DNA from: CAYJAY01 sp964370715
GTDB lineage: Bacteria; Bacillota; Clostridia; Oscillospirales; Ruminococcaceae
Direction of reading: 5' to 3'
Assembly (NCBI GenBank): GCA_964370715.1
Contig: CAYJKJ010000005.1
Span: forward strand, 1-64,000
DNA length: 64,000 nucleotides
Translations under genes and position numbers: made by a program
Shown: positions 1 through 8,551 of the stretch, in pieces
Layout of the letters: each line of letters begins with the position of its first letter
Position numbering within the stretch: position 1 is the first letter of the stretch
The notes under the pieces: model-generated
The model's database searches: none
Told to the model about the DNA's origin: nothing
The model's input: only the letters and a program-made list of their open reading frames with translations

Positions 1-584
1 AAGTCGTCCTGTGTGAACCCTTGAATGAAGTTTCCGATTAAAATCTCGTCGTCAATCGGAACAGTATCTCCAACATTCTGCGTTTCAAAAGCGGTTTCGT
101 CTGTTATTACAACGACTTTGCCGTTATCAAGCGTTATCTTGTTTTCGTTAATCTCGGTTACTACACCCTCGATGTTTATCGCTATTTTTGCGGTGGGCAA
201 AAGTTGCTCGCTGTCTATGTCGGAACTGTCCGAAGTTTCAGCGGACGTATCATCAAAACTGCTTGATAGTTCTATGTCAACAACGTTGACTTGCAAAGGA
301 TACGACTCCATAATCTCGCCTGTGTAATAAACGACAATCTCGTCGCCGACAGAAAACTCAGTATCCGAAACAGACAGGTTAACGCTCACGCTGTCGCCCG
401 ACGAAAGAATATGCTGTTGGTCGGCGTTTGGGGCGACCGTCGCTGTGTCGCCTGTTATCTCGCCGATAACACCTTTGAAGATAGAAACAGAATCTTTTTG
501 TTCGCCGTCTTTGTTCTCGCTGCAACCAACGAAAATCGAAAATGCTAATGCTCCCAAAAGCAACCCGGTCAATAATTTTTTCAT
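1..584 (-). CDS. Secreted lipoprotein, DUF3221-like, cut by the window edge
   Basis: The reading frame is open from ATG at 584 to the left edge, so the C-terminus lies outside the window. A good ribosome site (GGAGGAT, 591-597) precedes the start. The N-terminus is a type II signal peptide: MKKLLTGLLLGALAFSIF then lipobox VGC, so the mature protein should be a lipid-anchored surface protein. The rest is a beta-rich pattern of two similar halves ('GVIGEITGDTATV' and 'GVVTEINENKITL'), with 'GDEIVVYYTGEIMESYP' in the first, which resembles the DUF3221 family of small Bacillota lipoproteins. No catalytic motif is visible. Function unknown; the family link is by recall of its motif only. Confidence 0.75.
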   Translation of the reverse strand, partial: MKKLLTGLLLGALAFSIFVGCSENKDGEQKDSVSIFKGVIGEITGDTATVAPNADQQHILSSGDSVSVNLSVSDTEFSVGDEIVVYYTGEIMESYPLQVNVVDIELSSSFDDTSAETSDSSDIDSEQLLPTAKIAINIEGVVTEINENKITLDNGKVVVITDETAFETQNVGDTVPIDDEILIGNFIQGFTQDD

Positions 585-977
585 TTTAAAATCCTCCACA
601 CTGTTTTAATGTTATATCTATATAGTCGGGATTTATGCGAAAAGGTTATTGAAAATGCAAAAATATTTTGGTGTATTGCATTTTGTCGGAATAATATCAA
701 CGCTAATGGAATGATATGTTGCTATCTGAAAGTTAAGCACAGTTCATCCAAAAATCAGCTTAGATGCGATTTAGTATATCGTATCTAAGCTGTTTGAATT
801 TTTATACAACAGTAGAAATTATACTGTAATAAAACTCGATTTGTATTTTGTTTGTTTCACTTTTATTCTAACATGAAATTAATAATAAGATTGTAACGTT
901 ACCAAGTTAGCAGTATTTGCCCTTATTGCATTTACTCCTTCTCCGTGATATACTTCAAAAATCGGAGGGTATGGTGT
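585..977. other. Divergent intergenic region (393 bp)
   Basis: This spacer separates the leftward lipoprotein gene from the rightward sensor kinase gene. It must hold both promoters, but I could not find a convincing -35/-10 pair for either. The only clear structure is the inverted repeat at 756-792. No open frame with a ribosome site was seen. Confidence 0.6.
756..792 (+). terminator. Inverted repeat, terminator-like, in a divergent spacer
   Basis: CAGCTTAGATGCG (756-768) pairs with CGTATCTAAGCTG (780-792), 13 pairs including one G-U, followed by TTTGAATTTTTAT. It has the shape of a Rho-independent terminator reading rightward, yet no rightward gene ends here. It may be the remnant terminator of a lost gene, an attenuator in the leader of the kinase gene, or an operator. 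Confidence 0.45.
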
Positions 978-2732
978 ATGAGAGGAAAATTGGTCTATAA
1001 AATTTTCATATGGTTTTCGTGTATCATGATCTTGGGGTTTTTGATACTCTCGCTTTTGATGGGGCAACGGTTTGCAACAGATATTGCGCAAAACCGCCAT
1101 GCCTATGAAGAAGAACTCATGGGCAAACGTGCCGATGAGATAAACGAAAAATTGGGACAAATTTCAAGCCTTTTTTCGAGTGCATATCTTTTAGACGGGA
1201 ACAACAACAGCCTTGTTGAAGAGATTTCGAGACCTTCAGATATGGTTAGAGATGACGTTGTTGTCGATTATTTAGAGCGGCTTGTCGCAACAAGCCCCTA
1301 TGTTCAAGACCTTGTACTTGTTGATCTTCGAACGGGAAAAATCTCTGCTGTTTCCAAGCGTATGTTCACCCGTTTCGACCAGGAATATGATTGGCTTGGC
1401 GACGAGTTTGTTAAAGAGGTCGCTGGAACGTTTGGCATAACAATTCAAAACAAACAATCGGCACAAGGTTCAAGTCGTTCCGATTTAGTGTATACTTTCG
1501 GACATAGCATACAAGCAAGCGACGCGCCATATGCCGAAGCGCAAAATGCGGTGTTGCTTGCAAACGTTCCGGTTGATAATCTTTTTACGCCGCTTGACCT
1601 TGATGAGCGTGATGATATGGGAGATTTCTACGTTGTCAATTCAAAGCAAGAGATTTTCTATCAAGAGCTTGCATATGATCAGCCTATTCATACGAGACAA
1701 GAGAATATTGACGAAATGCCGGGAACGGTTCAAACAAGGTTGGTTTCGTGGAGCGAACTTTCCTGTATAAAAGTTACCGACACCGATGCTATATTGCGAA
1801 GCAGTTTGCAAAGCGCATTAAGAACTAATTTTCCGATACTCGCCGTTATACTAATCATATGTCTTGCCATATGCGCCGTGACGGCTCGTGTGTTTTCAAG
1901 CAGAGTTGGGCAGATTGTAAACCATATGGCTTTGCTTGAAACGGGGGACTTTGGAACACCGATACAGGTTAAAAAGAACGATGAACTTGCCGTTATTGAA
2001 AGCGGATTAAACCAAATGACGTTGCGGCTTCAAGAACACATCGAACGAGAATACATAGCGAACATAGCGATAAATGAAGCTAAAGTTCGCTCGCTGCAAC
2101 TTCAGATTAATCCGCATTTTATGTTCAACACACTTGAAACAATACGTTCAAGCGCAACGGTGGAACACGCCGATAAATCCGCTCGGTTAATAACGTTGCT
2201 CGGGCAACTATACCGACAAAACCTTAGAAATCCCGATATAATAAGTGTTCGGGAAGAACTTCAATATCTCGAAACATATATTGCGCTAATGGAATTAAGC
2301 AAAGGTGCGGATATAGAATGTAGTATCGACATTTCTCCAAGGATAGGCGAGGTTTTAATCCCTAAACTTTCGCTTCAACCGATAGTTGAAAACAGCCTTA
2401 TGCACGGTTTTGAGGGTAAACTCGAAACCGCATTAATTAGTATAACAGCAAAAGAGATCGACGCCAAAGGCAAAGACAATGCCAATGGTAACGCCAAAGA
2501 CATCGCAATAGATATCTCGGACAACGGCAAAGGGATCGACCCCAATGCACTTGAACAACTAAAGCAAAAACTCGAGATACCGCAACCGGACGACAACCTT
2601 TATCACATAGGGCTTATAAACGTAAACCATCGATTAAAGCTGTTATTTGGCGAAACGTATGGCATAGAGCTTTTAAATTCGCATGACGGCGGTTTATGCG
2701 TTCGTGTCATTATTCCGAAAGGAGAAAAATAG
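978..2732 (+). CDS. Sensor histidine kinase, YesM/LytS-like (HPK7)
   Basis: Membrane sensor kinase of 584 aa. The start at 978 is preferred because CGGAGGG (963-969) lies 8 nt upstream; an in-frame ATG at 945 has no ribosome site. Order of domains: membrane helix ~7-28, extracytoplasmic sensor ~30-280, second helix (FPILAVILIICLAICAVTAR), HAMP linker, His_kinase domain with phospho-acceptor H380 in 'LQINPHFMFNTL', then HATPase_c with N-box 'LQPIVENSLMHGF', G1 'DNGKGID' and G2 'GLINVNHRL'. Two codons downstream starts its response regulator, and a sugar ABC transporter follows, so it probably senses the sugar or a derivative and phosphorylates the YesN-like partner. Ligand unknown. Confidence 0.9.
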   Translation: MRGKLVYKIFIWFSCIMILGFLILSLLMGQRFATDIAQNRHAYEEELMGKRADEINEKLGQISSLFSSAYLLDGNNNSLVEEISRPSDMVRDDVVVDYLERLVATSPYVQDLVLVDLRTGKISAVSKRMFTRFDQEYDWLGDEFVKEVAGTFGITIQNKQSAQGSSRSDLVYTFGHSIQASDAPYAEAQNAVLLANVPVDNLFTPLDLDERDDMGDFYVVNSKQEIFYQELAYDQPIHTRQENIDEMPGTVQTRLVSWSELSCIKVTDTDAILRSSLQSALRTNFPILAVILIICLAICAVTARVFSSRVGQIVNHMALLETGDFGTPIQVKKNDELAVIESGLNQMTLRLQEHIEREYIANIAINEAKVRSLQLQINPHFMFNTLETIRSSATVEHADKSARLITLLGQLYRQNLRNPDIISVREELQYLETYIALMELSKGADIECSIDISPRIGEVLIPKLSLQPIVENSLMHGFEGKLETALISITAKEIDAKGKDNANGNAKDIAIDISDNGKGIDPNALEQLKQKLEIPQPDDNLYHIGLINVNHRLKLLFGETYGIELLNSHDGGLCVRVIIPKGEK

Positions 2733-2733
2733 A

Positions 2734-3837
2734 GTGTTCAATATATTGGTTGTAGACGATGAAGAGATAGTGCGAAAGGGCTTAATTTCGGCTATCAACA
2801 CGTTTGAACTTGAAATTGAAAATGTATTTGAGGCGGAAAACGGAGAAACTGCGCTTTCACAATTGAAAGAACTTTCTGACATTCACGCAGTTATAACCGA
2901 TATAAAGATGCCGGGTCTTGATGGCGTTTCGCTTGTTCGTGAAGTAAAAAAGATCTTCCCCGATATGCCTATGGTTATCGTTAGCGGTTATAACGATTAT
3001 GATTATCTTCGCCAAGCAATTCGACACGGAGTCAGCGACTATCTGCTTAAACCCATAGACCCGATAGAACTCGGCGAAGTTTTAAGTGCCGCTTTGGCAA
3101 AAGCGCCAAAACAAAGCGGCGAAAGTTCTCGTGCGGCAATACGTCAAAACACGTTGTTTCGCCTTGTCGAGGGAACTATAAGCAAACAAGAACTTTCCGA
3201 GAAAAGCGAGGCTATTAATCTTCCGCAACTTTCCGGAACTTTTCAAATATGCCACGTCGAGGGTTCAAACAACCCGAATGAAACAGCAAACGACTTAAAC
3301 AAAAAATTGATTGAAGAGAATTTTGGCGTTGCATTTTTGCACCCAACACACGGAATTATCTGCATACTTTGCGGAACAGCTGACGAAGACGAGAAAAAAG
3401 CGCATCTGCTTTCATTATTTGAAGCTACTGATAACCTGGCGTTTCGCTTTGGTGTTTTGGTTGATGATGTCGAAAGCATAGCTTTCTCGTTTGGTTCGCT
3501 CTTCAAGCCGGAACCGCTTGCAACATATTCCAAAACCATTCGAGATGCGCTTGCCTACTCAGACAAGCATTTCACGGAAAACATTGCGTTAAAACAACTC
3601 GCAGATATTTTGTATATAAGTCCGTCATATCTCGGAACCCTGTTTAAAAAAGAGGTGGGCATACCGTTTACCGATTATGTTAATAAAAAGCGGGTAGACC
3701 TTGCGGAAACAATGCTTGAACAAACCAACCTTAAAATATATGAGATAGTCGAACAGGTGGGCTTTTCCGACAAAAACTATTTTTTGAGACTATTTAAACG
3801 GTATAAGGGTAAACCGCCAAGCGCATATAGAAAATAG
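2734..3837 (+). CDS. Response regulator, YesN-like, AraC-type output
   Basis: Partner of the preceding kinase (367 aa). GTG at 2734 is chosen because AAAGGAG lies at 2718-2724 inside the end of the kinase gene and the receiver core 'NILVVDDEE' begins right after it. Receiver domain ~1-120 with acidic pair D10/D11, phospho-acceptor D56 in 'VITDIKMPG' and the conserved Lys in 'YLLKP'. A ~130-residue linker of low similarity follows, then a C-terminal AraC helix-turn-helix pair (~267-367: 'ALKQLADILYISPSYLGTLF' and 'IVEQVGFSDKNYFLRLFKRY'). It should bind DNA upstream of the binding-protein gene at 4041 and activate uptake. Such regulators typically control polysaccharide-utilisation operons in Bacillota. 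Confidence 0.9.
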   Translation: MFNILVVDDEEIVRKGLISAINTFELEIENVFEAENGETALSQLKELSDIHAVITDIKMPGLDGVSLVREVKKIFPDMPMVIVSGYNDYDYLRQAIRHGVSDYLLKPIDPIELGEVLSAALAKAPKQSGESSRAAIRQNTLFRLVEGTISKQELSEKSEAINLPQLSGTFQICHVEGSNNPNETANDLNKKLIEENFGVAFLHPTHGIICILCGTADEDEKKAHLLSLFEATDNLAFRFGVLVDDVESIAFSFGSLFKPEPLATYSKTIRDALAYSDKHFTENIALKQLADILYISPSYLGTLFKKEVGIPFTDYVNKKRVDLAETMLEQTNLKIYEIVEQVGFSDKNYFLRLFKRYKGKPPSAYRK

Positions 3838-3872
3838 CGTTGTGGCAACCAATTGTAATCTAGAGAATATGA

Positions 3873-3920
3873 AAGTTGCACAAAAATCTACATATGATTT
3901 TTGTGCAACTTGTTTTTTGT
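3873..3920 (+). terminator. Rho-independent terminator after the two-component pair
   Basis: Perfect 16-bp inverted repeat AAGTTGCACAAAAATC (3873-3888) / GATTTTTGTGCAACTT (3896-3911) with a 7-nt loop, followed by GTTTTTTGT. It separates the regulator genes from the transporter operon, so the latter needs its own promoter. Confidence 0.9.
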
Positions 3921-3968
3921 CAACAAATCTTTGTTAATTTGACACACTGTTTTTTGAATTTGTCCTAT

Positions 3969-3996
3969 TTTCGAGATTACAAAAACAAGATATAAT
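3969..3996 (+). promoter_or_regulatory. Probable sigma-A promoter of the sugar uptake operon
   Basis: Perfect -10 TATAAT (3991-3996) with a poor -35 (TTTCGA, 3969-3974) at 16-bp spacing. A weak -35 with a strong -10 fits a promoter that needs an activator, here presumably the AraC-type regulator encoded just upstream. Activation is inference. Confidence 0.6.
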
Positions 3997-4040
3997 CTAA
4001 CCATAGTCAAATGGCTAATTTGAAAGGAGAGAAATCCAAT

Positions 4041-5345
4041 ATGAAAAAATTACTTGCTTTATTTATCGTAGCAACTATGATGTTGTCGTTTGTGGCTTGC
4101 GCTACTCCCGAGACAACAGAACCGGCTACAACGGACAGCTCGTCCGAAACTTCAAGCGACGAACAAATAACGCTTCAGTTCCTCGCAAACGAAACCCCCA
4201 TACTCCCTCGTGAGTTTTGGCAAACGGTAGCCGACCGCTACAACGCCGAAAACCCCAACGTAACTATCGAGATGCTCTATCAACCGGCATCCAACATAAG
4301 CGTTAACGAACACGCAAAAACGTTGCTTGCAACGGGACAGTTCCCCGATGTTATGGTTATGACAACCCCGTCCGACTACGTTCCATCCGGCGCCCTTTTG
4401 GAGCTTGACGATGCCGATGTCGACATGATTAACCCCGACTACATCTCCCGTATCGACGGAAGTATATATTTTGTTCCTTATAAAATCCAAGTCGGCGGCG
4501 TTTGGTACAACAAAGATATGTTTGCTGAGCGTGGTTTGGAAGTTCCGACAACGTGGGACGAATTTGTAGTTATACTTGACACCTTCGCAGATGAAGGCAT
4601 TACCCCCAACGTTATGGGCCTTAAAGATGGCTGGGCACACGTTGTTCCGTTTGGTTGCATAGGCGCAACGGAAGTTCTTCAAAACAACCCCGATTTCCCC
4701 GCTCAACGCATGGCAGGCGAAACAACGTTTGCTGAAAACGCCGAGTTTGTTGACACATTAAATAAATTCTCATTGCTCATGAACGACTACAACGTCAGCG
4801 ACAAATCCTCCATGACATTTGTTCAAAGCAACGACAAGTTCTTTGGCGGAGAGATCCCGATGTATATAATGGGTTCTTGGGCACAAGGCGAAGATATGAA
4901 CAGAGATATGCAGTTTGAGGTTGGATATTTCCCAATCCCGACAGACGACGGCGAGATGATTATCCCCTCTTGGGTCAACGAAGGTTTGTCGATAAGTTCG
5001 CAAACCGAACACCCCGAAGTTGCAAAAGACTTTATTCGTTTCTTCCTTGAAGACGAAGAATGGTCGGGCGAATTCCTTAAATCAGAACAACTTTTTTCAC
5101 CGCTTGCAAACGGTGGTGTTGAATACGAAGCAACTGACCTTCACAACGAAGTTGTTGCAACGGTTGCCGAAGGCAGAGCTATCCCCAACCTTTTTGACCA
5201 AGTCGGTGACAATGCTTGGATTGCAGGTGGCGGAGACCTTATAAGCAAAGCTACGCTTGACATAGCTTCGGGCGGAGATGTAACCGAAGCTCTTGAAAAC
5301 CTCGACAACGAGTTTGATATGTTGCTTGAAAACTTCGCTGAATAA
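4041..5345 (+). CDS. Sugar ABC transporter substrate-binding lipoprotein (family 1)
   Basis: Extracellular solute-binding protein of 434 aa. ATG 4041 follows AAAGGAGA (4023-4030); the longer frame from 4011 lacks a ribosome site. Type II signal peptide ending in lipobox 'FVAC', then a Thr/Ser/Glu-rich spacer (residues ~20-40) and a periplasmic-binding fold: 'ITLQFLANETPILPREFW', 'RYNAENPNVTIEMLYQP', 'FPDVMVMT', 'YNKDMFAERGLEVPTTWDEF', 'GSWAQGEDM'. These are hallmarks of CUT1 sugar-binding proteins. It heads an operon with two permeases. No ATPase gene is present; CUT1 systems in Bacillota often share an MsmX-like ATPase encoded elsewhere. Substrate unknown, plausibly the furanoside handled by the GH172 enzyme. 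Confidence 0.92.
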   Translation: MKKLLALFIVATMMLSFVACATPETTEPATTDSSSETSSDEQITLQFLANETPILPREFWQTVADRYNAENPNVTIEMLYQPASNISVNEHAKTLLATGQFPDVMVMTTPSDYVPSGALLELDDADVDMINPDYISRIDGSIYFVPYKIQVGGVWYNKDMFAERGLEVPTTWDEFVVILDTFADEGITPNVMGLKDGWAHVVPFGCIGATEVLQNNPDFPAQRMAGETTFAENAEFVDTLNKFSLLMNDYNVSDKSSMTFVQSNDKFFGGEIPMYIMGSWAQGEDMNRDMQFEVGYFPIPTDDGEMIIPSWVNEGLSISSQTEHPEVAKDFIRFFLEDEEWSGEFLKSEQLFSPLANGGVEYEATDLHNEVVATVAEGRAIPNLFDQVGDNAWIAGGGDLISKATLDIASGGDVTEALENLDNEFDMLLENFAE

Positions 5346-5365
5346 TTTTTTTTAAACTACAAAAT

Positions 5366-5390
5366 GGGGGCGAACAACGCCCCCTTATTT
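5366..5390 (+). terminator. Intercistronic hairpin after the binding protein
   Basis: GGGGGCG (5366-5372) pairs with CGCCCCC (5378-5384) around a 5-nt loop, followed by TTATTTAATT. The weak U tract suggests partial termination and 3'-end protection, giving more binding protein than permease. This is a known arrangement in sugar ABC operons; its effect here is inferred. Confidence 0.7.
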
Positions 5391-5413
5391 AATTCCTTAA
5401 AGGAGTGAGAATT

Positions 5414-6280
5414 TTGAAACCGAAAACAAAACGACTGGGTTCAAACATTTTGTTTATGGCGCCCGGCTCGATTATATATATTTTGTTTATGATAGTTCCG
5501 ATAGCGATGTGTTTTTACTATTCGCTAACAAACTGGGACGGAATTGCGCCAACATATAAATTTGTGGGGCTTAGAAACTTTGCTCGAATTTTAGAAGACA
5601 ACAGCTTTTGGGATGCGTTTCAAGTTACGATTATTATAACGGGAGTAAGCACCGTTTTACAAAACGTGTTTGGAATACTTTTTGCTGTTTGGCTCAACAC
5701 AAAGGAAAAAATCTATGGTTTTGCCAAAGCCATAATGTTTTTACCGGCAATTCTTTCAAGCGTCGTCGTTTCGTTTATCTGGTCGTATATGACACAAGGC
5801 GACGGCGGTATCCTTAACACAATTCTTGCGTGGTTCGGCATTGCAGGTTTTGATTACTTTGCGACAGATTTTATAACAACATTAACGGTGACGTTCGTTA
5901 TTTCGTGGGCGGCTCTTGGGTTTTATATAACTGTGTATGACGCAACGCTTAAAACTATTCCCGAAGAACTCTACGAAGCCGCAAGAATAGACGGAGCCGG
6001 ATATTGGTCGCAGTTTAAACACATCACGTTACCTCTTCTCATGCCCGGCATGATAACCTGTGTAATATTCTCGCTCATAGCGGGGCTTCGTCAATATGAC
6101 TTTGTACGAATTATGACGCCCCAAACAATAGAAACCATTTCGGTTAACGCTATCTCTCGCATGACAGAATATAATATGTTTGGATATTCCGTTGCAATTG
6201 TCGTGGTGTTGTTCCTGTTTATAATAGCCATTAGCGTGCTACAACGGTTTTGGTTCAGATCGAGAGAGGTGAAATATTAA
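5414..6280 (+). CDS. Sugar ABC transporter permease (MalF/CUT1 type)
   Basis: Integral membrane subunit of 288 aa. TTG at 5414 is chosen as start because AAAGGAG (ending 5405) sits 8 nt before it; the GTG at 5405 overlaps the ribosome site. Six membrane segments begin with 'ILFMAPGSIIYILFMIVPIAM'. The motif 'EELYEAARIDGAGYWSQFKHITLPLL' is the cytoplasmic EAA loop that docks the ATPase. With the next gene it forms the heterodimeric channel fed by the lipoprotein encoded upstream. It overlaps the following gene by one base (TAATG). Confidence 0.92.
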   Translation: MKPKTKRLGSNILFMAPGSIIYILFMIVPIAMCFYYSLTNWDGIAPTYKFVGLRNFARILEDNSFWDAFQVTIIITGVSTVLQNVFGILFAVWLNTKEKIYGFAKAIMFLPAILSSVVVSFIWSYMTQGDGGILNTILAWFGIAGFDYFATDFITTLTVTFVISWAALGFYITVYDATLKTIPEELYEAARIDGAGYWSQFKHITLPLLMPGMITCVIFSLIAGLRQYDFVRIMTPQTIETISVNAISRMTEYNMFGYSVAIVVVLFLFIIAISVLQRFWFRSREVKY

Positions 6281-7119
6281 TGGAAAACACATTAAAAAGA
6301 CAACGGATAGGCCATAAGCTGATGACAATACTATTAATAATAGTAGTCGTTCTCTATGCTCTTCCCCTTTACATTGCGGTAGTCAACGCCTTTAAAGACT
6401 ACGACTCTATTGTTGGCGACCCGTTGGCGTTGCCGTTAAGCCCTACTTTCGATAATTTTATTCAAACATGGAACAAAATAAACGTTCCACAGCTCTATTG
6501 GAACAGCTTTGTCATAACGGGAAGCTCATTGCTTTTGCTTGTGTTCGCTTCCTCTATGACAGCATACGTTGTTGCTCGAATGGAGAGCAAATGGGCGGTA
6601 GTCATACAGATATTTTTCATGTTCGGGCTTATGGTTCCGGCACAGATGATTTTGATACCAAGTATCAAAACGATGCAGATATTCGGGTTGTTCCATACGT
6701 TGCTCGGAATGATCTTTTTCAACGTTGCGGTTTATTTTTCAACTTCGTTTTTCCTTTACACCGAGTTTTTTAAAACGCTACCCAAAGAACTTGAAGAAAG
6801 CGCATTAATCGACGGAGCAAGCCGTTTCACGGTATACCGAAAAATTCTGTTACCAATTCTAAAGCCTTGCACCTCGACGGTGGTTATATTTTCCGGCATG
6901 TGGATATGGAACGACTTTTTGCCTCCGCTTTATCTTCTTGACCCGGAACGTGGCAACACGATAACAACAGGCATCTACCGCGCGGTCGGACAATACGCAA
7001 CCGATTGGAACACGGTTTTCTCGGCGGCAATCTTAGCAAGTTTGCCTATCGTTATACTCTATTTATTAATGCGCAGACAGATCCAAAGCGGAATGGCGGC
7101 AGGAGCGGTTAAAGGATAG
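6280..7119 (+). CDS. Sugar ABC transporter permease (MalG/CUT1 type)
   Basis: Second permease, 279 aa. ATG 6280 shares its A with the stop of the previous permease (translational coupling), and a GAGAGAGGTG site lies at 6262-6271. Six predicted helices from 'MTILLIIVVVLYALPLYIAV' onward. The EAA loop is 'LPKELEESALIDGASRFTVYRKILLPILKP', the typical MalG-side sequence. It completes the CUT1 importer apart from the missing ATPase. The downstream spacer is full of hairpins and leads to the hydrolase gene. Confidence 0.92.
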   Translation: MENTLKRQRIGHKLMTILLIIVVVLYALPLYIAVVNAFKDYDSIVGDPLALPLSPTFDNFIQTWNKINVPQLYWNSFVITGSSLLLLVFASSMTAYVVARMESKWAVVIQIFFMFGLMVPAQMILIPSIKTMQIFGLFHTLLGMIFFNVAVYFSTSFFLYTEFFKTLPKELEESALIDGASRFTVYRKILLPILKPCTSTVVIFSGMWIWNDFLPPLYLLDPERGNTITTGIYRAVGQYATDWNTVFSAAILASLPIVILYLLMRRQIQSGMAAGAVKG

Positions 7120-7120
7120 A

Positions 7121-7215
7121 ACGTGAAAACAGGTTTTCACGTGGCAAGTTTTGTGCTTTCAAGTCTTGCGACTTGAATTTTGCTAACGCAAAACCGCTCA
7201 AAACGTTGCGGCTTA
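7121..7215 (+). other. Hairpin-rich intercistronic spacer
   Basis: Three short inverted repeats follow one another: ACGTGAAAAC/GTTTTCACGT (7121-7142), CAAGT/ACTTG (around 7159-7173) and TTTTGC/GCAAAA (around 7178-7193). None is followed by a U tract, so this looks like an RNA stabilising or processing region, or a small dispersed repeat, rather than a terminator. Confidence 0.5.
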
Positions 7216-7249
7216 GCGAAAAAACAATAATCAAAAAGGAAATTAGAAA

Positions 7250-8341
7250 ATGCTATATACATTAAACAACGTTAAAACTCGTTCGGTTTGTCCTGAAAAC
7301 CCAAGCGGAGCGAAAGGTTCCGCCTGTATGAGTGAACCGCTTGAGGGTTCTTCCGGCGAACGCCTCGGAAAGGGTTGGAAATCACGACCGTTTATAACAA
7401 TGAAACCCCATTCCCGATATGACCTTTGCGACATCAAGGGCATGGGTGAAATAGTTTCGATGTGGATAACGGGGGAGGTTGACCGAGGACTCATCTTCCG
7501 CATCTATTGGGACGACAGCGAAACCCCGGCGGTTGAAGCGCCGTTGACGGAATTTTTCTGCTACGGCTTCGCCGAACCCCACGACATGGCGGAAGATCAT
7601 TGGAACAAAGGCCCATACTACACCGTTGACTCGGCGTTAATGTCGGTAGCCTCCAACCGTGGGTTTTCGTCTTACATTCCGATGCCATATCGTAAGCGGG
7701 CCCGAATGGAACTCGAAAACCGTTCCTCGGTTTCAAAGAGCATATTTTATCAGATAAACTTCGAGGAGAAAGAAATCCCCGGCGATGCCGGATATTTCCA
7801 CGCACAGTTTCGTATGTCTATGCCCGTACCATATATGGGTGTGCATACATTGCTCGAGAATGTGCAGGGCAAAGGGTGCTATCTCGGAACGTCGCTTTAT
7901 GTCGGCTTAAATCGCACCGCTCGTTGGTGGGGCGAAGGGGAATTCAAGTTCTATCTCGACGGAGACAAAGAATATCCAACCATTGCAACAACGGGGCTTG
8001 AGGACTATTTTCTTGGCGCTTTCAACTGGGACTGCATGAGCGAATACCGCCCATATAGCCACCTTTACGCCGGAATGAATATGCAAAAACCCGACGGCTT
8101 ATACCAAATTCAACAACGTTTCTGCCTATACCGTTGGCACGTCAAAGACCCAATTCGTTTTGACAGTGATTTAACGGTCACCGTTCAAGCCCTCGGTTGG
8201 AATAGAGGCGACGACGGCAAAAACAACGGCTTTTTACCGAGAGAAGACGACTATCTTTCGGTTTCATATTTCTATCTCGACAAACCTTCGGCACCGTTGC
8301 CAAAACTTCCGTCACACGAGGTTTTCACGGAACGGTGGTAG
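7250..8341 (+). CDS. GH172-family (DUF2961) glycoside hydrolase
   Basis: 363-aa soluble protein without signal peptide, so probably cytoplasmic. It matches DUF2961, now glycoside hydrolase family 172, whose characterised members cleave alpha-D-fructofuranosides / difructose anhydride or alpha-D-arabinofuranosides. Visible family motifs: 'WWGEGEFKFYLDGDKEYP' and 'TTGLEDYFLGAFNWDC', with E229 and E251 as candidate catalytic acids because their spacing closely matches the family pair; this comparison is from memory. Ribosome site AAAAAGGAAA at ~7234-7243. Being last in the transporter operon, it probably hydrolyses the imported sugar. The exact substrate cannot be read from sequence. Confidence 0.85.
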   Translation: MLYTLNNVKTRSVCPENPSGAKGSACMSEPLEGSSGERLGKGWKSRPFITMKPHSRYDLCDIKGMGEIVSMWITGEVDRGLIFRIYWDDSETPAVEAPLTEFFCYGFAEPHDMAEDHWNKGPYYTVDSALMSVASNRGFSSYIPMPYRKRARMELENRSSVSKSIFYQINFEEKEIPGDAGYFHAQFRMSMPVPYMGVHTLLENVQGKGCYLGTSLYVGLNRTARWWGEGEFKFYLDGDKEYPTIATTGLEDYFLGAFNWDCMSEYRPYSHLYAGMNMQKPDGLYQIQQRFCLYRWHVKDPIRFDSDLTVTVQALGWNRGDDGKNNGFLPREDDYLSVSYFYLDKPSAPLPKLPSHEVFTERW

Positions 8342-8411
8342 CGTGTTTGAAGTTGTTGGACTTGTTGCCTTAACCTCACTATAAACATATATATTCATAA
8401 CGTTGCAAACA

Positions 8412-8459
8412 ACACCCCACATAAGCTCATCACATGAGTTTATGTGGGGTGCTGTCGTT
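8412..8459 (+). terminator. Terminator of the sugar uptake operon
   Basis: Near-perfect stem ACACCCCACATAAGCTCAT (8412-8430) with ATGAGTTTATGTGGGGTG (8434-8451), including one G-U pair, 3-nt loop, followed by CTGTCGTTTT. It lies 70 bp after the hydrolase stop. Confidence 0.8.
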
Positions 8460-8551
8460 TTGCGTCGCTTACGATATAGCAGACCCAAACAAAAAGCATA
8501 TTTTGTCGAAAAAACAAATACTTAATATCTACTGAACAACCCCAAAATATT

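Noticed and set aside
52..548. Small rightward frames inside the left-edge region
   Set aside because: They are the complement of the leftward lipoprotein gene, which has a signal peptide, lipobox and ribosome site.
4152..4706. 184-codon open frame opposite the sugar-binding protein gene
   Set aside because: Antisense shadow of a clearly recognised gene, no ribosome site and no domain.
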